Of a DNA stretch of 37,288 nucleotides, positions 7,665-15,883 are shown piece after piece. The stretch is from a virus: the IMG/VR virus record IMGVR_UViG_3300043419_000357, positions 1-37,288 of that record; one strand, written 5' to 3'. The position numbers were made by a program, and so were the translations under genes. The notes under the pieces were generated by a model. That model did not search any database and had not been told where the DNA came from. It saw nothing but the letters and a program-made list of their open reading frames with translations. How positions within the stretch are numbered: the stretch's first letter is position 1; each line of letters begins with the position of its first letter.

Positions 7665-9441
7665 GTTCCTTGAGGCACTTCAAGATGATCACTTTGAAGA
7701 AACTCCAGTAGATGCAAGAACATTTGTTGAAGGTGAAGCATACCTTGGACAGCCACCTCTATCAGATATTCAATATGATATTGTTGAGGCAATGAGTCAG
7801 ATATACCGCAAAGAAGATTTAATAAATATAATGGGGGAAGAAGAAGGAACCAAGTACTTTAATAAGTACACCAAGAATGAAATTATTCTGCAACTTGGCA
7901 AGGGATCTGGTAAGGACTTCACATCAACCGTAGCATGTTCGTATATTGTATACAAACTTCTATGCTTAAAAGACCCAGCAAAGTATTTTGGAAAGCCATC
8001 TGGAGATGCTATTGACCTTATCAACGTAGCGATTAACGCTCAACAGGCAAAGAATGTGTTCTTTAAAGGCTTTAAGTCGAAGATCGAAAGATCTCCATGG
8101 TTTGCTGGAAAGTATAATGCAAAAGCAGACTCAGTAGAGTTTGATAAATCAATTACAGTTTACTCTGGTCACTCAGAGCGTGAATCACATGAGGGTTTGA
8201 ACCTTCTGCTTGCAGTTCTTGACGAGATCTCTGGTTTTGCATCTGAAGTTGGAACAGGTAATGAGCAAGGAAAGACTGCTGATAATATCTATAAGGCATT
8301 CCGTGGGTCAGTAGACTCCCGATTCCCAGACCTTGGTAAGGTTGTTTTGCTTTCGTTTCCAAGATATCCAGGTGACTTTATTTCAGAAAGATATGATGAT
8401 GTTATTGCTGAGAAAGAAGTAATAGAAAGAACGCACAAGTTTACTATTAACCCACTTCTTCCAGAAGACAGCCCAGATAACTCGTTTGAAATTTCGTGGG
8501 ACGAAGATCAAATCACATCATACAAGTATCCAGGAGTATTTGCACTAAAGAGACCTACATGGGAAGTAAACCCTACACGCAAGATCGATGACTTTATGAT
8601 TGCATTCATGACAGACCTTGGAGATGCTATGATGCGCTTTGCATGTGTTCCAACATTTGCTTCTGATGCATTCTTTAAGCAGGCAGACAAGGTAAGAGCC
8701 TGTATGACACTAAGAAACCCCGTTGATAATTTTAGAAGGTTTGATGAGGCATTTAAGCCAGACCCAACAAAGAAATACTATGTTCATGCTGACCTTGCAC
8801 AAAAACATGACAAGTGTGCAGTTGCTATTGCTCACGTAGATAAGTGGGTAAATATTCAGGTAATCAATAACTATGAACAGGTGGCACCAATTGTAGTAGT
8901 AGATGCAGTAGCATGGTGGGAACCAAAGGTTGAAGGTCCAGTAAACCTATCAGAAGTTAAACAGTGGATCCAGAATCTTCGCAGACTTGGTTTTGATATT
9001 GGTATGGTTTCATTTGACCGTTGGCAATCATTTGATATTCAGAATGAACTAAAGCAGGTTGGAATGAGAACTGATACTGTTTCTGTTGCTAAGAAACATT
9101 ATGAGGATATGGCAATGCTTGTGTATGAGGAAAGACTTGCTATGCCAGCAATTGATTTATTGTTCGAAGAATTAACCCAACTTAAAATTATGAAAAATGA
9201 TAGAGTTGACCACCCACGAAAAAAGTCTAAGGACTTAGCAGATGCTGTATGTGGTGCAATTTTTGGTGCTATATCTCATACACCAAAAAATATAGACACT
9301 GAAGTAGAAGTTCATACTTTCAGAGATAGGCCAAAAACTCCAGAGGAGCAATTTGACCTGGAAAGTCGTAATGTGATACAATATAAACCTAGCCAAATAG
9401 AAGAGATAAAAGACTATTTGGATAGACTAAAAACACTATAA
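7645..9441 (+). CDS. Terminase large subunit
   Basis: DNA-packaging ATPase/nuclease, about 598 residues. The ATPase half has Walker A GKGSGKD at 85-91 and Walker B LLLAVLDE ending at D193/E194. The nuclease half shows YYVHADLAQKHDKCA, then IGMVSFDRW, then SKDLADAVCGA, giving the acidic residues of the RNase H-like domain. TTG 7645 is preferred because GAGGTG lies eight bases upstream; ATG 7654 is the alternative. The start overlaps the small-subunit gene. Confidence 0.94.
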   Translation: MSTMFNEFLEALQDDHFEETPVDARTFVEGEAYLGQPPLSDIQYDIVEAMSQIYRKEDLINIMGEEEGTKYFNKYTKNEIILQLGKGSGKDFTSTVACSYIVYKLLCLKDPAKYFGKPSGDAIDLINVAINAQQAKNVFFKGFKSKIERSPWFAGKYNAKADSVEFDKSITVYSGHSERESHEGLNLLLAVLDEISGFASEVGTGNEQGKTADNIYKAFRGSVDSRFPDLGKVVLLSFPRYPGDFISERYDDVIAEKEVIERTHKFTINPLLPEDSPDNSFEISWDEDQITSYKYPGVFALKRPTWEVNPTRKIDDFMIAFMTDLGDAMMRFACVPTFASDAFFKQADKVRACMTLRNPVDNFRRFDEAFKPDPTKKYYVHADLAQKHDKCAVAIAHVDKWVNIQVINNYEQVAPIVVVDAVAWWEPKVEGPVNLSEVKQWIQNLRRLGFDIGMVSFDRWQSFDIQNELKQVGMRTDTVSVAKKHYEDMAMLVYEERLAMPAIDLLFEELTQLKIMKNDRVDHPRKKSKDLADAVCGAIFGAISHTPKNIDTEVEVHTFRDRPKTPEEQFDLESRNVIQYKPSQIEEIKDYLDRLKTL

Positions 9442-9453
9442 ATAGAAAAGGAA
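9438..9453 (+). repeat. 16-bp leader repeat, copy 1
   Basis: ATAAATAGAAAAGGAA, carrying the ribosome binding site of the surface-protein gene. An identical copy at 14937-14952 precedes the subtilase gene. Both copies overlap the stop codon of the upstream gene and both downstream proteins have signal peptides. Confidence 0.6.
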
Positions 9454-9459
9454 ATATAA

Positions 9460-10536
9460 ATGAATTCATTTAAGAAAATCTCAATTGCTACTGCTGCAGC
9501 CCTAGCAATCGTTGGACTTTCTGTAGCACCATCTTCGGCAGCACCTCTTGCCGTAACGGTTGCAACAGTAACTAACGCTACAACGGCAACAGCACCAGCA
9601 TCAGTTGCAGTTCCAGCAGCAAACCAGATCACATCTGGAACATCTGTAGCACTAGCAGCAACAGCAGACACAGGAACTATCGTTTCTTTCTCTGCCTCAT
9701 CAACAGTTAAGTTGGTAACAGCACTACACACAACAGACGCACCAAAGACAGTTGCTTCAGGAGTATCATCTCTTTCAGTAACATCTGCTGGTACAGCAGT
9801 CACAGTGTATGCATACACAACAACTACAGCGGTTGGATCAGTAACAATCACAAACGGTTCTTACTCAACAATCGTATACATCAAGGGTACAGCAGCAGCA
9901 GCATCTAATGTTGCAGTCTCAGTTCCGTCTGCAACAGCAGTTGGAACAATCCCGACAATCACAGTTTCAGCAACAGACGTTTTTGGAAACGTAATCGCAA
10001 CAGGTGAGACAGTTACTGCTACAGTAATTGGTTCAACATTTGCTGACGGTACAATTACAAAGACTCTTGTTACTACTACAACAGCAGAAGGTGCAGCAGA
10101 TACAACTCTCGTAGTTGGATCAAAGACAGCATCACTTGCAACAGCAGTTGCAGGAACAGTTCAGGTTGTTGTTACAGGTGCTTCATCTGCAGCAACAGTA
10201 ACTGGTCTTCCAGCGCCAACAAAGGCAGCAACAGCATCATTCGTTGTGTCTGACCTTAACGGAACAATCGCTACTCTAACTGCACAACTTGCAGGAGAGA
10301 AGGCTGGCCGTGCACTTGATGCACAGGCAGCAGCAAATGTTCTTGCAGCAGAAAAGGCTGCTCGTGCAGCAGACAAGGTTGCAGCAGACAAGGCACTTGC
10401 AGACGAGAAGTCAGCACATGCAGCAACTAAGGTAGCAGCAGAAGCAAAGGCTAAGACAGATGCAGCGACAATCGCAGCATTGACAAAGCGTCTTGCAGCA
10501 GCAAACAAGTTACTTCCTGCATCAAAGCGCAAGTAA
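9460..10536 (+). CDS. Exported Ala/Thr-rich surface protein
   Basis: A 358-residue exported protein. Signal peptide: MNSFKKISIATAAALAIVGL with likely cleavage after SSA or AAP near 26-30. Residues about 35-270 are beta-rich, low-complexity, Ala/Thr/Val repeats with Ig-like character (ATDVFGNVIATGETVTATV is typical of invasin/Big-type repeats). The last 80 residues form an Ala-rich coiled coil ending in a basic tail. This style resembles surface proteins of freshwater actinobacteria (recalled, not searched). It sits between TerL and lysis genes and is followed by a strong terminator. Possible roles are virion decoration or cell-surface alteration. Confidence 0.75.
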   Translation: MNSFKKISIATAAALAIVGLSVAPSSAAPLAVTVATVTNATTATAPASVAVPAANQITSGTSVALAATADTGTIVSFSASSTVKLVTALHTTDAPKTVASGVSSLSVTSAGTAVTVYAYTTTTAVGSVTITNGSYSTIVYIKGTAAAASNVAVSVPSATAVGTIPTITVSATDVFGNVIATGETVTATVIGSTFADGTITKTLVTTTTAEGAADTTLVVGSKTASLATAVAGTVQVVVTGASSAATVTGLPAPTKAATASFVVSDLNGTIATLTAQLAGEKAGRALDAQAAANVLAAEKAARAADKVAADKALADEKSAHAATKVAAEAKAKTDAATIAALTKRLAAANKLLPASKRK

Positions 10537-10551
10537 ATAATCCAACAATTA

Positions 10552-10580
10552 GGGGAGTCAGGAAACTGGCTCCCCTTTTT
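10552..10580 (+). terminator. Intrinsic terminator
   Basis: A 9-bp stem (GGGGAGTCA with TGGCTCCCC, one G-T pair), 6-base loop GGAAAC, then TTTTT. Ends transcription of the surface-protein gene. Confidence 0.9.
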
Positions 10581-10590
10581 GTATTTGTGT

Positions 10591-10596
10591 TATAAT
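10591..10596 (+). promoter_or_regulatory. Leaderless promoter -10
   Basis: TATAAT, six bases before the ATG at 10603. No RBS is present, so the mRNA is probably leaderless. No clear -35. Confidence 0.6.
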
Positions 10597-10602
10597 AAAC
10601 AT

Positions 10603-11184
10603 ATGATCATTCCTACAGGCTTTCGTAAAAAAATTATTGAGTCTGTAGAAAATAATAAGGGTGTAATATTTAAAGATTTTTTTGATAGTGAAACTACGCC
10701 AGGCTGGGAAGAAATAATGCAATGCCTACATAATGAGATTAGTCTCGATACTCATAGGCAGGAGTTTTCTATAAAGCCTAGTGAAGAAGAAAAGACCTAT
10801 GGAAATGTTATTATGTCTGATAAGTTGTACTTGGCATCTCATTTAGATCAAAAAATATTTAATGGATATTTCCCAAAAGTTTCAAAGGCACTGGATGTAA
10901 TAAGGAATTCATCAGGTATAGTCATAGTTGGCATTGGACCAAGAGTATGTCTAGGACCACACATAGTTAAGTTTCATAAGGATCAGTGGCATGCATTTGC
11001 TTTGCAGTGTGAAGGAAAAGCAAAATGGATCCTATCAGATACAAAAGAGGGTACTGGGCAATATGTTGAAGAGTTCTATCCTGAAAAGGGAGATATGATC
11101 TTCTTCCCCAAAGGTATGTGGCATAGAATAGAAACTCAGGATGCCCCAAGAGCAGGCTTGCAGTTCAATGCCCTTATATCTTAA
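10603..11184 (+). CDS. JmjC/cupin-like Fe(II)/2OG oxygenase
   Basis: A 193-residue double-stranded beta-helix protein. The HxD pair is H125/D127 (FHKDQWH), the distal histidine is H174 (KGMWHRI), and R183 in PRAGLQF fits the end of the cupin fold. The order matches cupin_8/JmjC-type hydroxylases. ATG 10603 is chosen over an upstream TTG because the TATAAT box lies six bases before it. Paralogous in layout to the gene at 33377-33934. Substrate unknown. Confidence 0.72.
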   Translation: MIIPTGFRKKIIESVENNKGVIFKDFFDSETTPGWEEIMQCLHNEISLDTHRQEFSIKPSEEEKTYGNVIMSDKLYLASHLDQKIFNGYFPKVSKALDVIRNSSGIVIVGIGPRVCLGPHIVKFHKDQWHAFALQCEGKAKWILSDTKEGTGQYVEEFYPEKGDMIFFPKGMWHRIETQDAPRAGLQFNALIS

Positions 11185-11199
11185 TCATGTATAAAATGA

Positions 11200-11205
11200 T
11201 ATAAT
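11200..11205 (+). promoter_or_regulatory. Leaderless promoter -10
   Basis: TATAAT preceded by TGA (extended -10), six bases ahead of ATG 11212. Confidence 0.5.
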
Positions 11206-11211
11206 TATAGG

Positions 11212-11301
11212 ATGATAATTAAATACCTTGTGTATAGAGTTTTTTTTAAATTAAAGAGCATATTTAAGAAAAATAAGAAAAAAAATAGATTTATCTATTA
11301 G
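11212..11301 (+). CDS. Possible 29-residue basic peptide
   Basis: An ORF starting six bases after a TATAAT box. The peptide is hydrophobic at the start (MIIKYLVYRVFF) and very basic afterwards (KKNKKKNR). It could be a membrane-associated micro-peptide. Low-complexity A-rich DNA could give this by chance; the promoter placement is the main support. Confidence 0.4.
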   Translation: MIIKYLVYRVFFKLKSIFKKNKKKNRFIY

Positions 11302-11349
11302 AGAAAATATTAGGCAAATGCTTGAAGTTTAGGGATAACTATAATAAAA

Positions 11350-11358
11350 TGATATAAT
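11350..11358 (+). promoter_or_regulatory. Extended -10 promoter of the PA14 protein gene
   Basis: TGA followed by TATAAT. The predicted start of transcription is near 11365, leaving a leader of about 33 bases with a strong RBS (AAGGGGGAAAGG, 11383-11394). Confidence 0.6.
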
Positions 11359-11397
11359 AACCTTATCAGACATCTAGTCTGCAAGGGGGAAAGGTTA

Positions 11398-13677
11398 ATT
11401 AAAAGATTACTACTCAGATCAGCATTTATAACAGCGTTTTTAGCACTATGCCTATTGCTATTTCCACAGGATACCGCTCACGCTGAAGAGATAGGTACTG
11501 TCCAGGTATCTCCAGCAGAGACAACCACAGCAACAATATCAGTAAATACAACAATAGTTGCACAAGTCTCAGACACATCTACCGTAGTATCAATAACCCC
11601 TACAGCCATAATTGAGGCAGCCCAGACTGCAATAACTCAGGCTGAAACTGCCACGGCAGTTATAGCGATCCAAGCAGCAGCCATTACAGGTCTTACAGAG
11701 ACAGTTACAGCCACTATCGCACAGGCTCAAGACTCTATCATACAAGCACAGACAGTAGTAGATAGTGCTACTGTGGCTCTTGCTCAGGTAGATGGGGCAA
11801 CTGTTTTAGTATCTGAAGCACAAGAAAATGTGACTGTTGCAGAGATTGCAGTAGAAGCACAGACAGAGGTTGTAGTAGATAAAACACAGGTAGTTGAGTC
11901 AGCAACAGCAGTAGTAAATGCAAACACATCCCCTGGATTAAATGTAACAATCTATACAAATCGTGGGTACAATAATGCCCCTCCTCTTGGTGGCTTTAAC
12001 ATAAATAATCCAGCAGTCACAACAACAGACACAAATGGAATTAATGAACAGTGGGGTGGCGGTGGACCTGCTGGTGTTTATCCTGAAGATTTTCAGGTAA
12101 GATGGCAAGGTATCTGGACACCTCAGTACACTGGAACACAATGGCTCACAGCACCTGCTGATGATGGAACTAAGTTATTTTTAGATGGAGAATTAGTTAT
12201 AAACGATTGGTATGACAAAGGCGGTGGAGGATCTACTGCTGCTGTTCAAACTGTTTCTGGAGTAGGAAAGCAATTTGATTTTTGGTACTACGAAAATGGT
12301 GGAGGAGCAAATGTTGCTTTACTTAGGTATGAAGGAAATGGTACATGGCAAGTAATTCCTGGATCAGAATTTTCTACGACATCAGCAACTCCAGAACAAC
12401 TTCAAACATTACAGGCTGCACAGAATAATCTTAGTGTTGCACAAATAACACTCGATATTCTTGAGTCTGATCTTGCTACTGCAGAAGAAGATTTAGTTGA
12501 GGCAGAAGAAAATCTTCAAGATGCACAAGAGGATTTAAATGCTGCAATGGAGGCAGTTGGTACTGCTGTTACTAATATGAATACAAATGTAACCACAGCA
12601 CAGAACATTATAGTGCAAACACTTGCAGCAGAAGAAGCAGAGAGAGCAAGGATTGCTGAAGAAGCAAGACAGGCAGAGTTAGCAAGACAAGCAGCAATCG
12701 CTGCAGAGAATGCAAGAATAGCAGCCCAACAAGCATATGAAGCAGAACAGTCTAGAATCGCTGCAGAGGCTGCAAGAATTAAGGCAGAGGCAGAAGCCAA
12801 AGCAGCAGTAGAGGCTGCAGCAAAAGCAGAAGCAGATAGAGTTGCTGCTGAAGAAGCAGCCAAGAAAGCAGAGGCTGCACGAATAGCAGCAGAAGAAGCA
12901 GCAGCCAAAGCCAAGGCTGAAGCAGAAAAGGCTGAAGCAGATAGGCTAGAGGCAGAAGCCAAAGCAAAGGCTGCAGAAGAAGAAAAGGCTAAGGCAGAAC
13001 TTGATGCAAAAATTAAGGCAGAAGAAGATGCTAAAAAATTAGCAGAGCAAAAAGCAGCGGAAGAATTAAAAGCAAAGGCAGAGGAAGAGAAGGCTAAGGC
13101 TGAAGCAGATAAGTTAAAGGCAGAGCAAGAGAAGATTGCAGCAGAGCAAGCATCAAAGAAGGCAGAAGAAGAAAAACTTGCAAAAATTGCAGAAGAGGCT
13201 AAAGCAGGTAAAGAATTATCAAAGGAAGAAGTTAAAGCAGTCGTTACAGCACTGGTAGCAGATTTAAAACCAGGAGAATCTATCTCTGCAGCAGAAGTAA
13301 AAGCATCTGGAGTATCATATGCAGACCTTCCACCAGAAACACCAGTAGCAGTTAGAAGATCTGAGTCTGGCGAAGTGCTTGTTATTACTGCAGAGGTGGC
13401 AGCAAATGTTGAATTAGTTCAAGATCCAGGAGCCCTTCTGACTGCAGCACTTACAGATCCAGGAGCAGCCCTAGCAGCACTTGGAAGTATTGGAGCAGAT
13501 ATGACTCCAGGAGAAAGAGAAGAGGCAACTAATATGGTTGTAGCAACAGTAGTTGCAACAGGAGCAGCACTTAATGCTGTAGGTTTGGCTACTGGAGGAT
13601 CAGCACCTGCTGCTCCATCTGGTGGGTCAGCAAGCGGGGCAAATTCAGGTGGTTCAAGGAGGAATGAAAGATGGTAA
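11398..13677 (+). CDS. Exported PA14-domain coiled-coil protein, apparent ATT start
   Basis: About 759 residues. With ATT 11398 as start the protein opens with KRLLLRSAFITAFLALCLL then AHA, a textbook signal peptide, and AAGGGGG lies eight bases upstream. No in-frame ATG, GTG or TTG exists between the upstream TGA and TTG 11455, which would destroy the n-region. Order: Ala/Thr helical region, a PA14-like beta domain (around residues 180-320, with WTPQYTGTQWL and DDGTKLFLDGELVINDWYD), then a roughly 270-residue Ala/Glu/Lys coiled coil, and a Gly/Ser-rich tail. PA14 domains often bind carbohydrate. Likely a surface-exposed or virion adhesin; function inferred. Confidence 0.75.
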   Translation: MKRLLLRSAFITAFLALCLLLFPQDTAHAEEIGTVQVSPAETTTATISVNTTIVAQVSDTSTVVSITPTAIIEAAQTAITQAETATAVIAIQAAAITGLTETVTATIAQAQDSIIQAQTVVDSATVALAQVDGATVLVSEAQENVTVAEIAVEAQTEVVVDKTQVVESATAVVNANTSPGLNVTIYTNRGYNNAPPLGGFNINNPAVTTTDTNGINEQWGGGGPAGVYPEDFQVRWQGIWTPQYTGTQWLTAPADDGTKLFLDGELVINDWYDKGGGGSTAAVQTVSGVGKQFDFWYYENGGGANVALLRYEGNGTWQVIPGSEFSTTSATPEQLQTLQAAQNNLSVAQITLDILESDLATAEEDLVEAEENLQDAQEDLNAAMEAVGTAVTNMNTNVTTAQNIIVQTLAAEEAERARIAEEARQAELARQAAIAAENARIAAQQAYEAEQSRIAAEAARIKAEAEAKAAVEAAAKAEADRVAAEEAAKKAEAARIAAEEAAAKAKAEAEKAEADRLEAEAKAKAAEEEKAKAELDAKIKAEEDAKKLAEQKAAEELKAKAEEEKAKAEADKLKAEQEKIAAEQASKKAEEEKLAKIAEEAKAGKELSKEEVKAVVTALVADLKPGESISAAEVKASGVSYADLPPETPVAVRRSESGEVLVITAEVAANVELVQDPGALLTAALTDPGAALAALGSIGADMTPGEREEATNMVVATVVATGAALNAVGLATGGSAPAAPSGGSASGANSGGSRRNERW

Positions 13678-13841
13678 AACTAATCAAGGATATTCTTGAT
13701 CAACAATGGACTCTCCTAGGCATGTTTATCGCTTGGGTTGTTTTGGACGGTAGTGCAAAAACAGTTGTTGGTTATGGAATTATATTTACAATGCTTACAT
13801 GGATACTAAGTTATCCAATTAGAAATAGAGAGGAGGACTAA
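13671..13841 (+). CDS. Small two-helix membrane protein (holin-like)
   Basis: 56 residues with hydrophobic segments at about 14-27 (LLGMFIAWVVLDG) and 33-48 (VVGYGIIFTMLTWILS) and a charged C terminus (RNREED). AAGGAGG lies eight bases before ATG 13671, which overlaps the previous stop by seven bases. Adjacent to a second holin-like gene and close to an endolysin, so it may be a holin or antiholin. Confidence 0.65.
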   Translation: MVKLIKDILDQQWTLLGMFIAWVVLDGSAKTVVGYGIIFTMLTWILSYPIRNREED

Positions 13842-13843
13842 AT

Positions 13844-14128
13844 ATGGCAACTAAAAAAATAGTAGAGGCTCCCAAAAAAGAGCACCCACAAAAGGCTTTG
13901 ACAAACATACTAATGAGAATAGTGGCAGTATTTGCAGCCTCTGGCCTGTCAGTACTTGGTGCTGGTGCAGTTGTTGGAATTGACACACTTCAGGCAGTAT
14001 TCTTAGCAGGACTGCTAGGCGTAGCAACAGTCATTGAAAGGCTTGCAAGGGCTTTTTTGGACGATGGAAAACTCACATTGGCAGAAATCAATGATGCGTT
14101 TAGAACAGTAGACAAAAAGGCTAATTAG
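13844..14128 (+). CDS. Putative holin
   Basis: 94 residues. A basic N terminus is followed by two hydrophobic helices (about 25-50, ILMRIVAVFAASGLSVLGAG; and 50-68, LQAVFLAGLLGVATVI) and a C-terminal DDGKLTLAEINDAF segment, which is typical of actinophage holins. GAGGAGG precedes the ATG. The gene ends just before a terminator/promoter element. The endolysin lies 2.4 kb downstream. Confidence 0.7.
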   Translation: MATKKIVEAPKKEHPQKALTNILMRIVAVFAASGLSVLGAGAVVGIDTLQAVFLAGLLGVATVIERLARAFLDDGKLTLAEINDAFRTVDKKAN

Positions 14129-14144
14129 TCATTATTGACCTTAG

Positions 14145-14174
14145 TTGACAGCCCTCTCTGGGGAGTGGTATACT
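14145..14174 (+). promoter_or_regulatory. Promoter nested inside a terminator hairpin
   Basis: TTGACA (14145-14150), 18-base spacer, TATACT (14169-14174). The -10 and the predicted transcription start lie in the loop of the hairpin 14151-14198. Drives the Ntn-hydrolase gene. Confidence 0.8.
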
Positions 14175-14202
14175 TAAGTATATCTATCTAGAGAGGGCTT
14201 TT
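14151..14202 (+). terminator. Terminator for read-through transcripts
   Basis: GCCCTCTCT (14151-14159) pairs perfectly with AGAGAGGGC (14190-14198), followed by TTTT. Only RNA coming from upstream contains both arms; RNA starting at the nested promoter lacks the 5' arm. Confidence 0.7.
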
Positions 14203-14205
14203 GCC

Positions 14206-14730
14206 ATGACTTGTATTGCCGTAGTAAGACATGAAGATAAAATCTACATGGCTGGAGATCGTGGTGCCTCAGATGATGGTACTATTTTAGCATTAGATGC
14301 ACCAAAGGTTTGGAAAATTGGTCCATACCTTATTGGTTATGCAGGTGCAATGGATGGTGAAAGAATTCGGTATAACTTTAAACCAACTGCACCAAATATT
14401 AAAGACACAGATAAGTTTATGCAAACCAAATTTGTTAAAGAACTCCGTGAATTCTATAATGAATTTTGGGTTGACACATCTAAAGATGGAGATCTCGGTT
14501 TGATCATTGCAGTTCGTGGTGAAATATATGAGCATAGTTCTGCAGACATGTCTTTATCTAAATACACACTCCCTTATCTTGCTATGGGTTCAGGAGCAGA
14601 GTACGCATATGGAGTTTTGTATGCTACAGACAAGCAAAAAAATGCAAGGAATAGAGTAATGCAGGCAGTAAATTCTGCAATTAAGTTTAGCCCATCTTGC
14701 ATGGGTCCAGTTGACATCGTTAGCCTTTAA
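14206..14730 (+). CDS. Proteasome beta/HslV-like Ntn hydrolase
   Basis: 174 residues with the layout of a peptidase T1 subunit. After the initiator Met comes Thr2, the candidate N-terminal nucleophile; Asp18 (AGDRGASD) and Lys34 (DAPKVWKI) match mature-enzyme D17 and K33; a YLIGYAGAMDG segment matches the conserved glycine region. Methionine removal alone would expose the threonine. A GAGAGGG RBS lies upstream. Possible roles: head or tail maturation, or degrading host or regulatory proteins. It lies between holin and protease genes. Fold assignment is fairly strong; substrate unknown. Confidence 0.78.
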   Translation: MTCIAVVRHEDKIYMAGDRGASDDGTILALDAPKVWKIGPYLIGYAGAMDGERIRYNFKPTAPNIKDTDKFMQTKFVKELREFYNEFWVDTSKDGDLGLIIAVRGEIYEHSSADMSLSKYTLPYLAMGSGAEYAYGVLYATDKQKNARNRVMQAVNSAIKFSPSCMGPVDIVSL

Positions 14731-14739
14731 CGGTATACT
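14711..14739 (+). promoter_or_regulatory. Consensus leaderless promoter
   Basis: TTGACA, 17-base spacer, TATACT, then exactly six bases to ATG 14746. It lies within the last codons of the Ntn-hydrolase gene. Confidence 0.85.
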
Positions 14740-14745
14740 TATAAT

Positions 14746-14940
14746 ATGAACGAAGAGTTATCCGTAGAAGAGCAAGAGTTTGGTATTTGGATTACCAATG
14801 GAGTTGAGCGGGGATGGATCACAGAGCCATATTGTAATACTCATGATGGTGGATATCAATACATGAGTGAAGAAGAGATTGAAGAGTGGGACCAAGGTGG
14901 AGACCCATGTTGTCATGTCGTAAGACTGATGATTTCATAA
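14746..14940 (+). CDS. Small acidic hypothetical protein
   Basis: 64 residues, strongly acidic, with EYC-type cysteines (YCNTHDGGY and DPCCHVV) that could bind a metal. There is no RBS; translation is likely leaderless from the consensus promoter at 14711-14739. Family not recognised with certainty, although the WITEPYCNTHDG segment recalls a conserved small actinophage protein. Confidence 0.8.
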   Translation: MNEELSVEEQEFGIWITNGVERGWITEPYCNTHDGGYQYMSEEEIEEWDQGGDPCCHVVRLMIS

Positions 14941-14952
14941 ATAGAAAAGGAA
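14937..14952 (+). repeat. 16-bp leader repeat, copy 2
   Basis: Identical to 9438-9453 and supplies the RBS (AAAAGGAA) of the subtilase gene. Confidence 0.6.
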
Positions 14953-14956
14953 CAAA

Positions 14957-15850
14957 ATGAAAAAGGCAATTCTAGCACTACTATCAGGAACACTATTACT
15001 ATCAGTAACTAGTCCAGCACAAGCCGAAGATCAGAGAGTCTTAGCAATTATTGATACTGCTATTGACTCTTCCAAGCATCCTTCAGTAATTGGAGAAGCA
15101 TGCTTTACATCTGCTCCAATTACATCATGTCCTAATGGTAAGACATTCATGGAAGGCAAGGGCTCTGCAAGTTCTGCATGGCCAGTATCCATCAATAGCA
15201 ATACCTATCATGGAGATAGCATGGTAAAAGCAGCGCTTGCATCAAATCCAAACCTAAAGATTGTGTTTGTTCGTATTGCAGATGTTGATCGTGTAGGAAA
15301 TAACTTTATTCAAGCACCTTCTTTGATTTCAGCAATCAAGTGGGTTGCAGATAATTCTGAAAAGTATAGCATTGATGCGGTATCTCTTAGTCTTTCAGGA
15401 CTCAATCCAGCAAACTGCAGCAATCAGACAACAATTACTTCAGTTGCTTCTCTAGGTTTGAAGAACATTCCAACCTTTGCAGCAACAGGTAATGATGCTT
15501 CAAAGACTGCTGTTGGTTTCCCAGCATGTGTTCCTGGAGTAATTGGTGTAGGTGCTTTGTCATCACTTGAAAGCAAGATTCTTGAGACAGCAACAAACCG
15601 AGGTCCAGGACTAGATGTTGTATCTAATGGGTCTATCAACATTACTAAGTACAATGGATCACCTACAACACTTAGTGGTTCATCAGGTGCAAACGTAGTT
15701 ACAGCATCTACATACATTAAGAATGTAAACTCTAAGAAGTTTCAAGAGTACCTTGATTCACTTCCAAAGATCGTTGTAACACAAATGGATAGAGTAACAA
15801 AGAAGATTGATCCTACATTCAATCTGACAGTTATGTATTCGTCTAACTAA
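14957..15850 (+). CDS. Secreted subtilisin-like serine protease
   Basis: 297 residues. Signal peptide with cleavage expected after AQA at 23. Peptidase S8 triad: Asp33 (AIIDTAID), His85 (YHGDSM), Ser243 (SGSSGANV), with the oxyanion Asn179 in AATGND. The catalytic Ser block reads GSSGA rather than the usual GTSMA. There is no long propeptide between the signal and the catalytic Asp. It shares a leader repeat with the exported protein at 9460. A secreted protease in a phage may process surface proteins or degrade host envelope proteins; role inferred. Confidence 0.85.
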   Translation: MKKAILALLSGTLLLSVTSPAQAEDQRVLAIIDTAIDSSKHPSVIGEACFTSAPITSCPNGKTFMEGKGSASSAWPVSINSNTYHGDSMVKAALASNPNLKIVFVRIADVDRVGNNFIQAPSLISAIKWVADNSEKYSIDAVSLSLSGLNPANCSNQTTITSVASLGLKNIPTFAATGNDASKTAVGFPACVPGVIGVGALSSLESKILETATNRGPGLDVVSNGSINITKYNGSPTTLSGSSGANVVTASTYIKNVNSKKFQEYLDSLPKIVVTQMDRVTKKIDPTFNLTVMYSSN

Positions 15851-15856
15851 TCCACC

Positions 15857-15883
15857 AGTCCTGGGTACGACTTAAAACTGCCC
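15857..15883. terminator. Hairpin at convergent gene ends, copy A
   Basis: GGGTA...TGCCC hairpin between the subtilase stop and the opposing oxygenase stop. It matches the inverted element at 24810-24836 in 25 of 27 positions. Probably a shared terminator. Confidence 0.6.

Noticed and set aside
9414-10532. Antisense frames of 123-145 codons opposite the surface protein
   Set aside because: Low-complexity mirror of the Ala/Thr codons in the sense gene, which has a clear signal peptide and RBS.
12516-12967. Long antisense frames rich in Ala, Ser or Leu opposite the PA14 protein coiled coil
   Set aside because: They are created by the biased GCA/GAA codons of the sense gene; no RBS or promoter, and they mirror the repeats.
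12600-13200. Repeat array or CRISPR-like pattern in the PA14 protein gene
   Set aside because: The repetition is codon-level Ala/Glu/Lys coiled coil without constant repeats and spacers.
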